NCBI RefSeq assembly: GCF_001402875.1
Contig: NZ_CP012946.1
Location: 970,001-1,034,000 of the forward strand
DNA from: Blastochloris viridis
GTDB lineage: Bacteria > Pseudomonadota > Alphaproteobacteria > Rhizobiales > Xanthobacteraceae
Reading direction: 5' to 3'
Length of the DNA stretch: 64,000 bases
This document shows, piece after piece, positions 1-10,187 of this stretch (position 1 is the stretch's first letter; each line of letters starts with the position of its first letter). Below the pieces are notes generated by a model. The model searched no databases. It worked only from the letters and a program-made list of their open reading frames with translations, and was not told the origin of the DNA. A program made the translations under genes and the position numbers.

Positions 1-55
1 CTGGGCACGAAAAAGACGAGTTTCTTGGGATGTATAAAGCAATAATAGATCTCTG

Positions 56-93
56 GATCAGGTTGCGGGACGGCTAGCGTCCGCAACCTGATC
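56..93 (-). terminator. Hairpin terminator downstream of rpoD
   Basis: A perfect 13-bp inverted repeat (GATCAGGTTGCGG at 56-68 and its complement at 81-93) with a 12-base loop lies 38 bases past the rpoD stop. Only a weak, interrupted T-rich stretch follows in the direction of rpoD transcription, so it may stop transcription or protect the 3' end. Confidence 0.55.
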
Positions 94-130
94 ACGCCAA
101 GCTAAGCAACTCTCTGGCGAGATATGCCGA

Positions 131-2188
<2,058 letters not shown>

Positions 2189-2466
2189 ATCCGTCTCGTC
2201 TCCCAGGCAGGACCGCCGGCCGCCGTCATGGCAGGGGGCAGGCTATCCCGCGAACGCTTTAGGTCTTGCAGGATCGGGCGGGTCGGAATTAACTCTGACT
2301 CGCTTGGCCTGCGTCGCCCCGGTTCGGGGCCTGCACACCGTCCGGCCATCCATGGCAGTGCGACCGGTTAACACTCAGTTTTCGCCGGACACGATTAAAC
2401 GCGTCTTAACCCTGCCGGCGAGCGACGACACTTTCTATTGATGAGGCACGGCCTCAACGCCGGCAA

Positions 2467-4425
2467 TCAGAAACCGCGCGCTGCGCGGCCAGATGCCGCG
2501 CCGAACCCCTCGATCAGAGCTTCGGTTCCCTCGATCGCGGCCAGTCGCGCCTGCACGTCGCGCATCCACGCCAGCGACTCCTCGCTCTGGGATCCGGCGT
2601 AGGCCGCCTCAGCCTCCCGAAGTTCCCTAGATAGCGTACGTTTCTTGTGATGCAAGCCGACCACGTGGGTCCAGCAGGCTTCGACGTCGCTTGGTGCCGC
2701 CTCCGGCCGGGTCGGCCAGTCGGCCGAGTGGGTTACCGCCCGGCGCACCCGCTCCAGAATTTCGGCGGCACCGTGGCGGTTCAGCGCCGCCGCAATCGAT
2801 TCCGCATCGCCCGGCACCTCCTCGGCGGCGGCGTCCAGCAGCGCCCGTCGCAGCCGGTCGCAGTCGCGGTGGGCGAAGTCGAGCTCCGCCAGCTCCTCGG
2901 CGTGATTTTGCAGCAGCCACGGGTGGTTGAGGAAGATCGCCAGCACCAGGGCCTCGCGCACCGGGATGGCGGCGGCGGCGCCGCGCACCAGCGCGCTGAG
3001 CTTGAAGCTGGCGCCGAGCGGGGCGATGTCGGCTGCGGTCGGCTTGAGCCGCATCAAGCTGCCGTTCGGCCGGCGGTACTGCCGCGCCGCCGTGGCCGCG
3101 CCGCGGCCGCGCCAGTTTTGACCGCCGCGTCCGCCGAACGCGGGCGCCCCGCCCGCGCGCTGGAACAGGTTGGCGATGCGGCCTGAGAGGTCCTCGCGGT
3201 AATAGCGCCGCACCCGCTCGTCGGCGATGGCGTCAAGCACCGACGCGAGCCGTGCCTCCAGCGCCGCCCGTCGCTCGGGGGTGTCGATCTGGGCTTGCTG
3301 GCTCTCGCGCTCCCACAGCATGTCGGCGAGCGGCCTCGCCTGGGCCAGGATGGCGTCCACCGCCGCCCGACCGCCGGCACGCACCAGATCGTCGGGGTCC
3401 TGGCCTTCCGGCAGCATGGCGAAGGCGAGGCTCTTGCCCGGCTCGAGCCGCGGCAGCGCGAGGTCGACGGCGCGGAAGGCGGCGCGCTGGCCGGCCTTGT
3501 CGCCATCGAAGCACAGAACCGGCTCGGCGCTCATCCGCCACAGCGCCCCGAGCTGGTCCTCGGTCAGCGCGGTGCCGAGCGGGGCGACGGTGGCCTCGAA
3601 CCCGGCGGTGACCATGGCGATGACGTCGATATAGCCCTCGACCACCACCACCGCGGCGCCGTCATGGGCGGCGGCGCGGGCCGGGCCGCCGTTATAGAGA
3701 GTCGAGCCTTTGTGAAAGAGCGGGGTCTCCGGCGAATTGAGGTATTTGGCGGGGGTGTCCTTGGTGAGGGCGCGGCCGCCGAACGCGATCACACGGCCCT
3801 TGAGGTCGAGAATCGGGAACATCACCCGGTCGCGGAACCGGTCGAACGGCACCGCGATGTCCTCGCCGGCGATCAGGAGGCCGGCCTCGACCATGTCGGC
3901 AATCGGCACGCCGGCCTCGGCGAGGTGTTGCTTCAGGCTTGATCGGTCGTCCGGCGCAAAGCCGAGCCGGAAGCGCTGCTGCGTCGCGGGGCTGAGCCCG
4001 CGGTCGGCGAGGTAGCCGCGGGCGCGGGCGCCGGCGCGGCCCTGCAGCTGGGCCTCGAAATGGCGGCAGGCCAGCTCCATCACCTCGTGCAGGGTCTTGC
4101 GGCGGACCTCTTTGGCCACCTCGTCCGGGCTGGCCTTGGGCAGGCTGACGCCGGCCTCGGCGGCGAGCCGCTCCACCGCTTCGGGGAAGGAGAGCCCCTC
4201 GACCTCCATCAGGAAGGTGAAGATGTCGCCATGCTTGCCGGACGAGAAGTCGTGGTAGAACCCCTTCTGATCGTTGACGAAAAACGACGGGCTTTTCTCG
4301 GCGTTGAAGGGGGAGAGGCCTTTGAACTCGCGTCCCGCCCGCGCCAGCTTTACCTTGCGCCCGACCACGTCGGACACCCGGAGGCGGGCTCGGATCTCAT
4401 CGAGGATCTGGGGCGAAAAGCGCAT
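2467..4425 (-). CDS. dnaG: DNA primase DnaG with degenerate zinc ribbon
   Basis: Makes RNA primers for replication with DnaB helicase. The 652-residue protein starts at MRFSPQILDE, the usual alphaproteobacterial N terminus; an in-frame ATG at 4491 would add 22 residues and cannot be excluded. The N-terminal CHC2 domain keeps its fold signature (EKSPSFFVNDQKGFYH), but all four metal ligands are replaced: Ser38, Asn41, Asp59 and Ser62 stand where Cys, His, Cys and Cys are expected. The catalytic core and TOPRIM motifs EGYIDVIA and FDGDKAGQRA are intact. The C-terminal third, expected to bind helicase, is poorly conserved but full length. Loss of the zinc site is, from memory, shared by Bradyrhizobium-type primases. 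It is followed by rpoD. Confidence 0.97.
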   Translation of the reverse strand: MRFSPQILDEIRARLRVSDVVGRKVKLARAGREFKGLSPFNAEKSPSFFVNDQKGFYHDFSSGKHGDIFTFLMEVEGLSFPEAVERLAAEAGVSLPKASPDEVAKEVRRKTLHEVMELACRHFEAQLQGRAGARARGYLADRGLSPATQQRFRLGFAPDDRSSLKQHLAEAGVPIADMVEAGLLIAGEDIAVPFDRFRDRVMFPILDLKGRVIAFGGRALTKDTPAKYLNSPETPLFHKGSTLYNGGPARAAAHDGAAVVVVEGYIDVIAMVTAGFEATVAPLGTALTEDQLGALWRMSAEPVLCFDGDKAGQRAAFRAVDLALPRLEPGKSLAFAMLPEGQDPDDLVRAGGRAAVDAILAQARPLADMLWERESQQAQIDTPERRAALEARLASVLDAIADERVRRYYREDLSGRIANLFQRAGGAPAFGGRGGQNWRGRGAATAARQYRRPNGSLMRLKPTAADIAPLGASFKLSALVRGAAAAIPVREALVLAIFLNHPWLLQNHAEELAELDFAHRDCDRLRRALLDAAAEEVPGDAESIAAALNRHGAAEILERVRRAVTHSADWPTRPEAAPSDVEACWTHVVGLHHKKRTLSRELREAEAAYAGSQSEESLAWMRDVQARLAAIEGTEALIEGFGAASGRAARGF

Positions 4426-4586
4426 GAGGTTCGGGTCAAGTTCGCGTGCGGCCGTTCGGGCCACTGAAGACAACCCGGCATTCTCGCTCATGGCACCCAA
4501 ATGGGGCGCGGGGCGGGCAGCGGTTATCCCCGCTGAACACAGCCGGTGCCGAGGCCGGAGGTGAATTGTGCGGCGGTGGCTTCTGA

Positions 4587-4606
4587 TGTATACACAAAGA
4601 TATACA
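4587..4606. promoter_or_regulatory. Inverted repeat, candidate BrnA operator
   Basis: TGTATA and TATACA flank an 8-base spacer in an AT-rich patch unlike the GC-rich surroundings, 76 bases before the brnT start and in the divergent gap to dnaG. BrnTA modules are known to be autoregulated by the BrnA ribbon-helix-helix dimer. This placement suits an operator, but binding is inferred. Confidence 0.35.
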
Positions 4607-4682
4607 ACTGTTACCGCCATCGTTGCGTCAGCGGATAGGTGGCGCAATCTGAACGCGCGGTTGCGTGCGGGCAGAGGTCACC

Positions 4683-5042
4683 ATGGCCGGGGGCGGCTTC
4701 GAGTGGGACGAGTCTCCATGGAGGCCCAGCGATGCCAAGCACGGCATCGAGGGGTTTGAGTGGAATGAAACGAAGCGACTGATCGTGCTTCGAGAGCGGA
4801 CCATCGACTTTCGCGACATTGCCAAGCTCCTGCTTGGTCCTGTGGTGGAACGACGGTCGGACCGCGACGGCGAGACCAGATATTTCGCAGTCTGCCGAAC
4901 CGACAACCGCCGGTTTGTTGTCATCGTCTACACGATCCGTGGCTCGAAGCTGCGGATCATCACAGCATGGCCCGCGAGCGCAAATGAACGACGAGCGTAC
5001 CTACACGCTTTCCCAAATCCGCCAGATGAAGGGCGAGACTGA
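4683..5042 (+). CDS. brnT: BrnT family toxin (type II toxin-antitoxin)
   Basis: Ribonuclease toxin of the BrnT family, expected to cleave RNA and stop growth when its antitoxin is lost. The 119-residue protein carries the family pattern FEWNETK near the N terminus, the RYFAVCRTDNRRFVVIVYT strand region and the C-terminal RIITAWPASANERRAY helix, where BrnT proteins usually have RIISAR.A...ERR.Y. Start chosen at ATG 4683 because AGAGG lies five bases upstream; an upstream in-frame ATG at 4665 lacks this. The N terminus has an additional FEWDESPWRPSDAKHGI segment that looks like a partial duplication of the FEW motif, so this copy is slightly longer than usual. It overlaps brnA by 59 bases. Confidence 0.85.
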   Translation: MAGGGFEWDESPWRPSDAKHGIEGFEWNETKRLIVLRERTIDFRDIAKLLLGPVVERRSDRDGETRYFAVCRTDNRRFVVIVYTIRGSKLRIITAWPASANERRAYLHAFPNPPDEGRD

Positions 5043-5337
5043 CTGGGATCGCATCGACAAAATGACCGACGCCGAGATCGCGGCGTTGATGGCGGACGAT
5101 CCCAATTGGCAGGAGGCCCAGTCGATCGACTGGTCGACCGCCGAGGTGGTGGTGCCCGCCAACAAGGTGCCGATCTCGATCCGGCTCGATCCCGACGTGC
5201 TCGACTTCTTCAAGGCGGCCGGGCCGGGCTACCAGAAGCGCATCAACGCGGTGCTGCGCGCCTATATGCGCGCGCAACCGCCGAAGCCGGCGCCGCGCGC
5301 CGGCACCAAGGCGGCAAAGCCGAGAACCGGGACCTGA
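4984..5337 (+). CDS. brnA: BrnA family antitoxin
   Basis: Antitoxin partner of the BrnT toxin just upstream. The 117-residue protein has the typical BrnA layout: an N-terminal toxin-binding region (TDWDRIDKMTDAEIAALMADD) and a C-terminal ribbon-helix-helix DNA-binding fold (VPISIRLDPDVLDFFKAAG, then GYQKRINAVLRAYM). A basic, Pro/Ala-rich tail follows. The gene starts inside the end of brnT, which implies translational coupling. BrnA dimers normally repress their own operon; the inverted repeat at 4587-4606 is a candidate site. The closest alternative call would be a generic RHH repressor, but toxin linkage favours BrnA. Confidence 0.87.
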   Translation: MNDERTYTLSQIRQMKGETDWDRIDKMTDAEIAALMADDPNWQEAQSIDWSTAEVVVPANKVPISIRLDPDVLDFFKAAGPGYQKRINAVLRAYMRAQPPKPAPRAGTKAAKPRTGT

Positions 5338-5343
5338 GGCGGT

Positions 5344-5796
5344 TCAAGTCAGCGCGGCCTTGACCCAGCCCGACGCCTTGCCGAAATCCATGCGGCCGCC
5401 GAAGCGCTCCTTCAGCACCGCCATCACCTTGCCCATGTCCTTCATGCCGGCGGCGCCGGTTTCTGTGACCACCGCGGCGATGGCGGCCTTGGCCTCGTCC
5501 TCGCTGAGCTGCTGCGGCAGGAACGAGGCGATGATTTCGATCTCCTCGCGCTCCTGGGTGGCGAGTTCGGGCCGGCCGTTGTCGGCGTAGATCTTTTCCG
5601 ATTCCTGGCGCTGCTTGATCATCTTGGCGAGCAGCGCGAACACCTCGTCGTCCGACAGCGGGCCTTTGCCATTGCCGCGGGCGTCGATGTCGCGGTCCTT
5701 GAGCGCGGCGGTGATCAGACGCAGCGTCGACATCCTACGCTTGTCCTGGGCCTTGACGGCTTTGGTGAGCGCCTCGGTGAGGGTGGCACGGATCAC
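5344..5796 (-). CDS. GatB/YqeY domain-containing protein
   Basis: Small 150-residue protein of the GatB/YqeY family, related to the tail domain of the GatB subunit of Asp/Glu-tRNA amidotransferase, which binds tRNA. It matches the stand-alone YqeY layout over its whole length: KRRMSTLRLITAALKDRDID, then DEVFALLAKMIKQRQES, EREEIEIIASFLPQQLSEDE and a C-terminal GKVMAVLKERFGGRMDFGKAS that resembles the tRNA-binding tail. It is transcribed divergently from carA, an arrangement common in this group of bacteria. Its exact biochemical role is not established for the family. A CCTGCTT/AAGCAGG hairpin (5827-5842) lies in its leader. Confidence 0.92.
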   Translation of the reverse strand: MIRATLTEALTKAVKAQDKRRMSTLRLITAALKDRDIDARGNGKGPLSDDEVFALLAKMIKQRQESEKIYADNGRPELATQEREEIEIIASFLPQQLSEDEAKAAIAAVVTETGAAGMKDMGKVMAVLKERFGGRMDFGKASGWVKAALT

Positions 5797-6009
5797 GGAT
5801 TGAGCCTTTCGAGAGATGACGCCTCGCCTGCTTCAAAGCAGGTGGGGCGGCGCTTATCTATTTGATAAAGCACGCAATTATTGATCTTCGCAACGGTTGA
5901 CGCGCGGACCGTTGTCACATAATTTGACGGTCATGATCCGACAACGTCCCGCGCTCGCGTGCCGCTTTAGCGGCGCGCGCGTTTGCGCGGGCTCATATGT
6001 AGGCGAGCG

Positions 6010-7197
6010 ATGAGCAGCGAACAAGACAATTGGCATGACCCTAGGTCCACTGCGCTGCTGGTGCTGGCCGACGGTTTGGTTCTCGAAGGCTTCGGCCTCG
6101 GCGCCATCGGCAAGGCCGCCGGCGAGGTGTGCTTCAACACGGCGATGACCGGCTATCAGGAAATCCTGACCGACCCGTCCTATGCCGGCCAGATCGTCAC
6201 CTTCACGTTCCCGCATATCGGCAACGTCGGCACCAACGACGAGGACATCGAGACCGTCAACATGGCGGCGGTGCTGGGCGCGTGCGGCGTGGTGCTGCAT
6301 TCGCCGATCACCACCCACTCCAACTGGCGCTCCGCCAAGCATTTCGACGCCTGGCTGAAGGCGCGCGGCATCATCGGCATTTCCGGGCTCGACACCCGCG
6401 CGCTCACCGCCCGCATCCGCGACAAGGGCATGCCGAACGCGGTGATCGTGCACGATCCCGACGGCTGCTTCGATGTCGAGGCCTTGAAGCGCGAGGCCGC
6501 CGGCCTGCCGTCGATGGATGGGCTCGACCTGGTGCCGAAGGTCGCCTCGACCCAGCGCTTCACCTGGGACGAAACCACCTGGGAGTGGCCGGCCGGCTAT
6601 GGCAAACAGGTGGCGACCAGCCGCCACGTCGTCGTGATCGACTATGGCATCAAGCGCAACATCCTGCGCCTTCTGGCCGGCACCGGCGCCAAGGTCACGG
6701 TGGTGCCGCCGACCACGTCGGCCGAGGACGTTCTGGCGCTGAAGCCGGACGGGGTGTTCCTCTCCAACGGCCCCGGCGATCCCGCCGCCACCGGGCGCTA
6801 CGCCGTGCCGGTGATCAGGAAGCTGCTGGATGAGAAGGTGCCGACCTTCGGCATCTGCCTCGGCCACCAGATGCTCGGCCTCGCGGTGGGCGCCAAGACG
6901 CGCAAGATGCACCAGGGGCACCACGGCGCCAATCACCCGGTCAAGGACATCACCACCGGCAAGGTCGAGATCACCTCGATGAACCACGGGTTTGCGGTGG
7001 ATCGCGACACGCTGCCGGCGAATGCGGTGGAGACCCACGTCTCGCTGTTCGACGGCTCCAATTGCGGCATCGCGCTCACCGACCGCCCGGCGTTCTCGGT
7101 GCAGTACCACCCCGAGGCCTCGCCCGGCCCCAAGGACAGCCATTATCTGTTCGCCCGCTTCGCCGCGATGATGGAAAGCCAAAAGCCGCCGGTGTGA
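6010..7197 (+). CDS. carA: Carbamoyl-phosphate synthase small subunit CarA
   Basis: Glutaminase subunit that hydrolyses glutamine and passes ammonia to CarB, making carbamoyl phosphate for pyrimidine and arginine synthesis. The 395-residue protein has the N-terminal CPSase small-subunit domain (GEVCFNTAMTGYQEILTDPS, HIGNVGTNDED) and a C-terminal class I amidotransferase domain with the nucleophile Cys in FGICLGHQMLGLA and the catalytic His-Glu in VQYHPEASPGP. Start chosen at ATG 6010 (MSSEQDN), after a GAGCG-type weak ribosome site; an upstream in-frame start at 5983 gives residues not typical of the family. carB is not adjacent. A GCCGC-TTTA-GCGGC hairpin at 5961-5974 lies in its leader. Confidence 0.97.
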   Translation: MSSEQDNWHDPRSTALLVLADGLVLEGFGLGAIGKAAGEVCFNTAMTGYQEILTDPSYAGQIVTFTFPHIGNVGTNDEDIETVNMAAVLGACGVVLHSPITTHSNWRSAKHFDAWLKARGIIGISGLDTRALTARIRDKGMPNAVIVHDPDGCFDVEALKREAAGLPSMDGLDLVPKVASTQRFTWDETTWEWPAGYGKQVATSRHVVVIDYGIKRNILRLLAGTGAKVTVVPPTTSAEDVLALKPDGVFLSNGPGDPAATGRYAVPVIRKLLDEKVPTFGICLGHQMLGLAVGAKTRKMHQGHHGANHPVKDITTGKVEITSMNHGFAVDRDTLPANAVETHVSLFDGSNCGIALTDRPAFSVQYHPEASPGPKDSHYLFARFAAMMESQKPPV

Positions 7198-7199
7198 CG

Positions 7200-7396
7200 G
7201 GCCGAAAGCCCGTCGTCCCGGGCGAGGCAGGATGCGAGCATCCTGCGGAGCATCCGGCCGAGACCCGGGATCGTCGGCAGAATGATCGTCGTTGAGCCGG
7301 CGCCAAGGGCGCATGATCCGGCGCAGCGGAAGACGCGCGCAAATCTCAGAACGGTCCCGGCTTTGCGCTTCGCTTCAGCCGGGACGACGGGTCCTG
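7200..7396. repeat. Dispersed intergenic repeat, copy 1
   Basis: A 197-base gene-free stretch built of nested inverted segments (CGTCGTCCCGG, then CCCGGGATCGTC, then GGTCCCGGCTTTGCGCTTCGC and CCGGGACGACGG). The same modules recur at 14255-14313, 39413-39540 and 59173-59293, always between genes. This is the style of repeat common in Bradyrhizobium/Rhodopseudomonas genomes. Confidence 0.6.
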
Positions 7397-7453
7397 AAGC
7401 ACTCGGCGGCACGCGGGCTTCGGCGCAAGCGCCACCCGTGGTAGTCTTTGGCC

Positions 7454-8053
7454 ATGAACCACATGCTGCGCCCCCCCGATCTCCCGCTCACCACCCAGGC
7501 CGCCGAGGGCCTGATGCGCCGCCGCCTCAGCGTGGTCGAGGTCGCGGCGATGGTTGAGGCCGGCATCTTCGCCGAGGACGAGCGGTTCGAGCTGATCGGC
7601 GGGGAGATTGTGCCGATGTCACCCAAGGGCATTCGTCATGAGGTGATCAAGGTCAGCCTCAATCTATTCTGGAGCGCCCGGCTTCCGTCCGGCATCGGAC
7701 TGGCGCAGGAAACCACCTTCCGCTTGAGCGAGGACACCTTCGTCGAGCCCGATTTCGTGTTCTTCCGCCGGGCCGACGGCCTCAAGGCGCTGTCCCCGGC
7801 CACCGCGCTGCTGGCCGTCGAGGTGGCCGATACCAGCCTCGCCTACGACCTCGACCGCAAGACCCGCATCTATGCCGCCGCCGGGGTGCGCGAGGTGTGG
7901 GTGATCGAGGCGAACAGCCTTCAGGCGCACATCCGCCGCGCCCCCGGCATCGACGGCTATCGCGAGCAAAACACCGTGCCGCCCGACCACACGCTGCACT
8001 TCGCCTTCGCTCCGGCGCTCGACCTCAGCCTTGGGGAGCTGGAGCTGGTATAG
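7454..8053 (+). CDS. Uma2 family (DUF820) putative endonuclease
   Basis: 199-residue protein of the Uma2/DUF820 family, which has a PD-(D/E)XK nuclease fold. Visible landmarks are DERFELIGGEIVPMSP near residue 40, VEPDFVFF with the acidic active-site residue, and the LLAVEVADTSLAYDLDRKT block that supplies the E-x-K pair, followed by YAAAGVREVWVIE. The family is strongly expanded in cyanobacteria and some phototrophs; its biological role is unknown. ATG 7454 is preferred to a TTG two codons upstream. It stands alone after a repeat region and shows no operon partner, so no pathway can be assigned. Confidence 0.85.
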   Translation: MNHMLRPPDLPLTTQAAEGLMRRRLSVVEVAAMVEAGIFAEDERFELIGGEIVPMSPKGIRHEVIKVSLNLFWSARLPSGIGLAQETTFRLSEDTFVEPDFVFFRRADGLKALSPATALLAVEVADTSLAYDLDRKTRIYAAAGVREVWVIEANSLQAHIRRAPGIDGYREQNTVPPDHTLHFAFAPALDLSLGELELV

Positions 8054-8210
8054 CGCTTCGGCTCCGCGGGTCTCACTGCTCGGACGGCGCACGGCTTGGG
8101 GTTTCCGCGCCAGCGCGCCGGCAGTATTGCTTGAGCTTGGCCTGCCCATTCCCGCGCCAGTTGCCGTTAGGTTGACGTTGCGAGCAGCGGGCGGCTGCGC
8201 TAAGGGCATA

Positions 8211-8225
8211 TTAGAATATTTCTAA
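8211..8225. promoter_or_regulatory. Irr-type iron control element (ICE box) before mbfA
   Basis: TTAGAA-TAT-TTCTAA is a perfect 6-bp inverted repeat with a 3-base centre, 16 bases before the mbfA start. It matches the known Irr box of alphaproteobacteria, and mbfA genes in Bradyrhizobium and Agrobacterium are established Irr targets. Confidence 0.75.
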
Positions 8226-8241
8226 ATAAGGTACGCCAGCC

Positions 8242-9219
8242 ATGCTTCCCGGTTTCGCCAGCCGCCGCCGCTTCTCCGACCTCTCCGAGGCCGAGGTGCT
8301 GGCGCTCGCCATCTCCTCGGAAGAGGACGACTCCCGAATCTACGCCAGCTATGCCGAGCGGCTGCGGGCCGACTACCCGGCGATGGCCGAGATGTTCGAC
8401 GCCATGGCGGCGGAGGAGAACGCCCACCGCCGCAGGCTGATCGACGCTTATGAGACGCGCTTTGGCAAGGTGATCCCGCTGATTCGCCGCGAGCACGTCG
8501 CCGGCTTCTACTCGCGCCGGCCGGTCTGGCTGGTCGAGAACCTCTCGCTCGACCGCATCCGCCAGGAGGCCGAGCGCATGGAATACGAATCGGCCGCGTT
8601 CTACACCCGCGCCGCCCAGGCTTCGACCGACCCCTCGACCCGCAAGCTGCTCGGCGACCTCGCCGCCGCCGAGCAAAAGCACGAGAAGAAGGCCGAGGCG
8701 CTGGTCGCCGGCTTTGAGACCTCCGATGCCGGCAAGGAGGAGGGCGAGCGGGCCCACCGCCAGTTCATCCTGACCTGGGTGCAGCCGGGCCTCGCCGGGC
8801 TGATGGACGGCTCGGTGTCGACGCTGGCGCCGATCTTCGCCACCGCGTTTGCCACCCAGGACACCTGGACCACGTTCCTGGTCGCGCTGGCCGCCTCGGT
8901 CGGCGCCGGCATCTCGATGGGCTTTACCGAAGCCGCGCACGACGACGGCGTGATCTCGGGCCGCGGCTCGCCGATCAAGCGCGGCTTTGCCTCCGGCATC
9001 ATGACGGCGGCCGGCGGCCTCGGCCACGCGCTGCCCTACCTCATCCCGCATTTCTGGACCGCCACCGCCATCGCCGGCGCCGTGGTGTTCGTCGAACTGT
9101 GGGCGATCGCCTGGATCCAGAACCGATACATGGAGACGCCGTTCTGGCGCGCGGCGTTCCAGGTGGTGCTGGGCGGCAGCCTGGTGCTGGCGGCGGGCAT
9201 CCTGATCGGCGGCAGCTGA
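8242..9219 (+). CDS. mbfA: Membrane-bound ferritin MbfA (erythrin-VIT1 iron exporter)
   Basis: Inner-membrane iron exporter that detoxifies excess ferrous iron. The 325-residue protein has an N-terminal ferritin-like domain (about residues 10-155) with two di-iron helix pairs: AISSEEDDSRIY with MAAEENAHRRR, and EAERMEYESAAFY with AAAEQKHEKK. The C-terminal half is a VIT1/CCC1-like membrane domain with four to five hydrophobic segments, opening with GLAGLMDGSVSTLAPIFAT and containing GISMGFTEAAHDDG. Length and architecture match MbfA of Bradyrhizobium and Agrobacterium. A perfect Irr box lies just upstream, consistent with repression by Irr under low iron and expression under high iron or peroxide. 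Confidence 0.95.
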   Translation: MLPGFASRRRFSDLSEAEVLALAISSEEDDSRIYASYAERLRADYPAMAEMFDAMAAEENAHRRRLIDAYETRFGKVIPLIRREHVAGFYSRRPVWLVENLSLDRIRQEAERMEYESAAFYTRAAQASTDPSTRKLLGDLAAAEQKHEKKAEALVAGFETSDAGKEEGERAHRQFILTWVQPGLAGLMDGSVSTLAPIFATAFATQDTWTTFLVALAASVGAGISMGFTEAAHDDGVISGRGSPIKRGFASGIMTAAGGLGHALPYLIPHFWTATAIAGAVVFVELWAIAWIQNRYMETPFWRAAFQVVLGGSLVLAAGILIGGS

Positions 9220-9229
9220 GCTGCCGACT

Positions 9230-9251
9230 CGCCGCCGGCGGGCCGGCGGCG
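9230..9251 (+). terminator. Possible terminator after mbfA
   Basis: A 9-bp GC-only stem (CGCCGCCGG / CCGGCGGCG, 4-base loop) begins 11 bases after the mbfA stop. No T run follows, so function is uncertain in this GC-rich background. Confidence 0.3.
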
Positions 9252-9415
9252 GCGGGGATGCCGATCGGTGAAAAGACGGTCGCGATCTGTCATGCTCGAG
9301 GTGGACGCCGGCGGTGTCCGGCTGGTATAGGCCGGCGGACTTCATGCCGCGTTGCATGAATCGCCGCCGGCGCGGCCGTCGGGCCGGGCACGCTCCTCAC
9401 CAGGTCCGTCTCGCC

Positions 9416-9955
9416 ATGCGTCTTGGCCTGATCCGACATTTCGAAGTTGCCCACGGCCAGCCCCAGGGCTGGCTGTCCGTCGCCGACATGGCCAAATGGA
9501 TCGACGACTACGAGCTGGCCGGGGTTCGGCAGAAGCCGGTCGACCTCGGGGAGCGGCCGTGGCGGCATTGCATCTCGTCCACCGCGCCGCGGGCCTTGGC
9601 CACCGCCCGCGCGCTTTATCCGGGCGAGATCGAGACCACGCCATTCCTGTGCGAGCCCAAGCTCAACCCGTTTCGCACCGGCGACCTCAGGCTGCCCTAC
9701 GCCGGCTGGCGCTGGCTGCTGCGGCTGGCGTGGTTTTCGTCCCACGGCTCCCAGATCGACGTGAAGCGGACCTTTCTCGCCAATATCGAGGCGATCGCCG
9801 ACCGGCTGATGGACGCGCCCGACGACACGCTGGTGGTGAGCCACGCCGGCGCCATGATGATGCTGCGCAAGGCGCTGATCCGACGTGGCTTTTCCGGCCC
9901 CCGCTTCGGCATCGCCGAGTGCGGCCGGCTCTATGTCTTCACCCGAGCCGGATGA
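9416..9955 (+). CDS. Histidine phosphatase family protein
   Basis: 179-residue member of the histidine phosphatase (phosphoglycerate mutase-like) superfamily. The phospho-accepting histidine sits in LGLIRHFEVAHG at the N terminus, a basic SSTAPRALATARAL segment supplies the second phosphate-binding arginine, and VVSHAGAMMMLR near the C terminus holds the second catalytic His. The usual RHG triad reads RHF here. The core is short, without the insertions of glycolytic mutases, and resembles small broad-specificity or SixA/CobC-like phosphatases; substrate unknown. ATG 9416 is chosen since the phosphatase fold begins immediately there. Confidence 0.8.
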   Translation: MRLGLIRHFEVAHGQPQGWLSVADMAKWIDDYELAGVRQKPVDLGERPWRHCISSTAPRALATARALYPGEIETTPFLCEPKLNPFRTGDLRLPYAGWRWLLRLAWFSSHGSQIDVKRTFLANIEAIADRLMDAPDDTLVVSHAGAMMMLRKALIRRGFSGPRFGIAECGRLYVFTRAG

Positions 9956-10187
9956 CGGGGCGGCTGCCGGCGGCTACCATGCCCGCCATGAGCCACGCCC
10001 CCGTGCCGGCCTCGTCCCCGTGCCGCCGAAGGGCCGCCGCGCCGCGGCTTCCACGTCGTCGACGTGGAGCGCATGGTGGCGTGCGGCCTGATCGCGTCGA
10101 GTCGTTGCCGTCCGTTGCATAGTCACGCCGCTCGCAGCGCCGGAGCTGGCTGCGGCTGGCTGACCTCGAAATCATGGACGAGAAGCC

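Noticed and set aside
9956..10187. Remnant gene with GFHVVDVERMVACGLI and a CCACGTCG/CGACGTGG dyad at 10051-10067
   Set aside because: The frame has no start with a ribosome site and is short; the dyad is common at this GC content.
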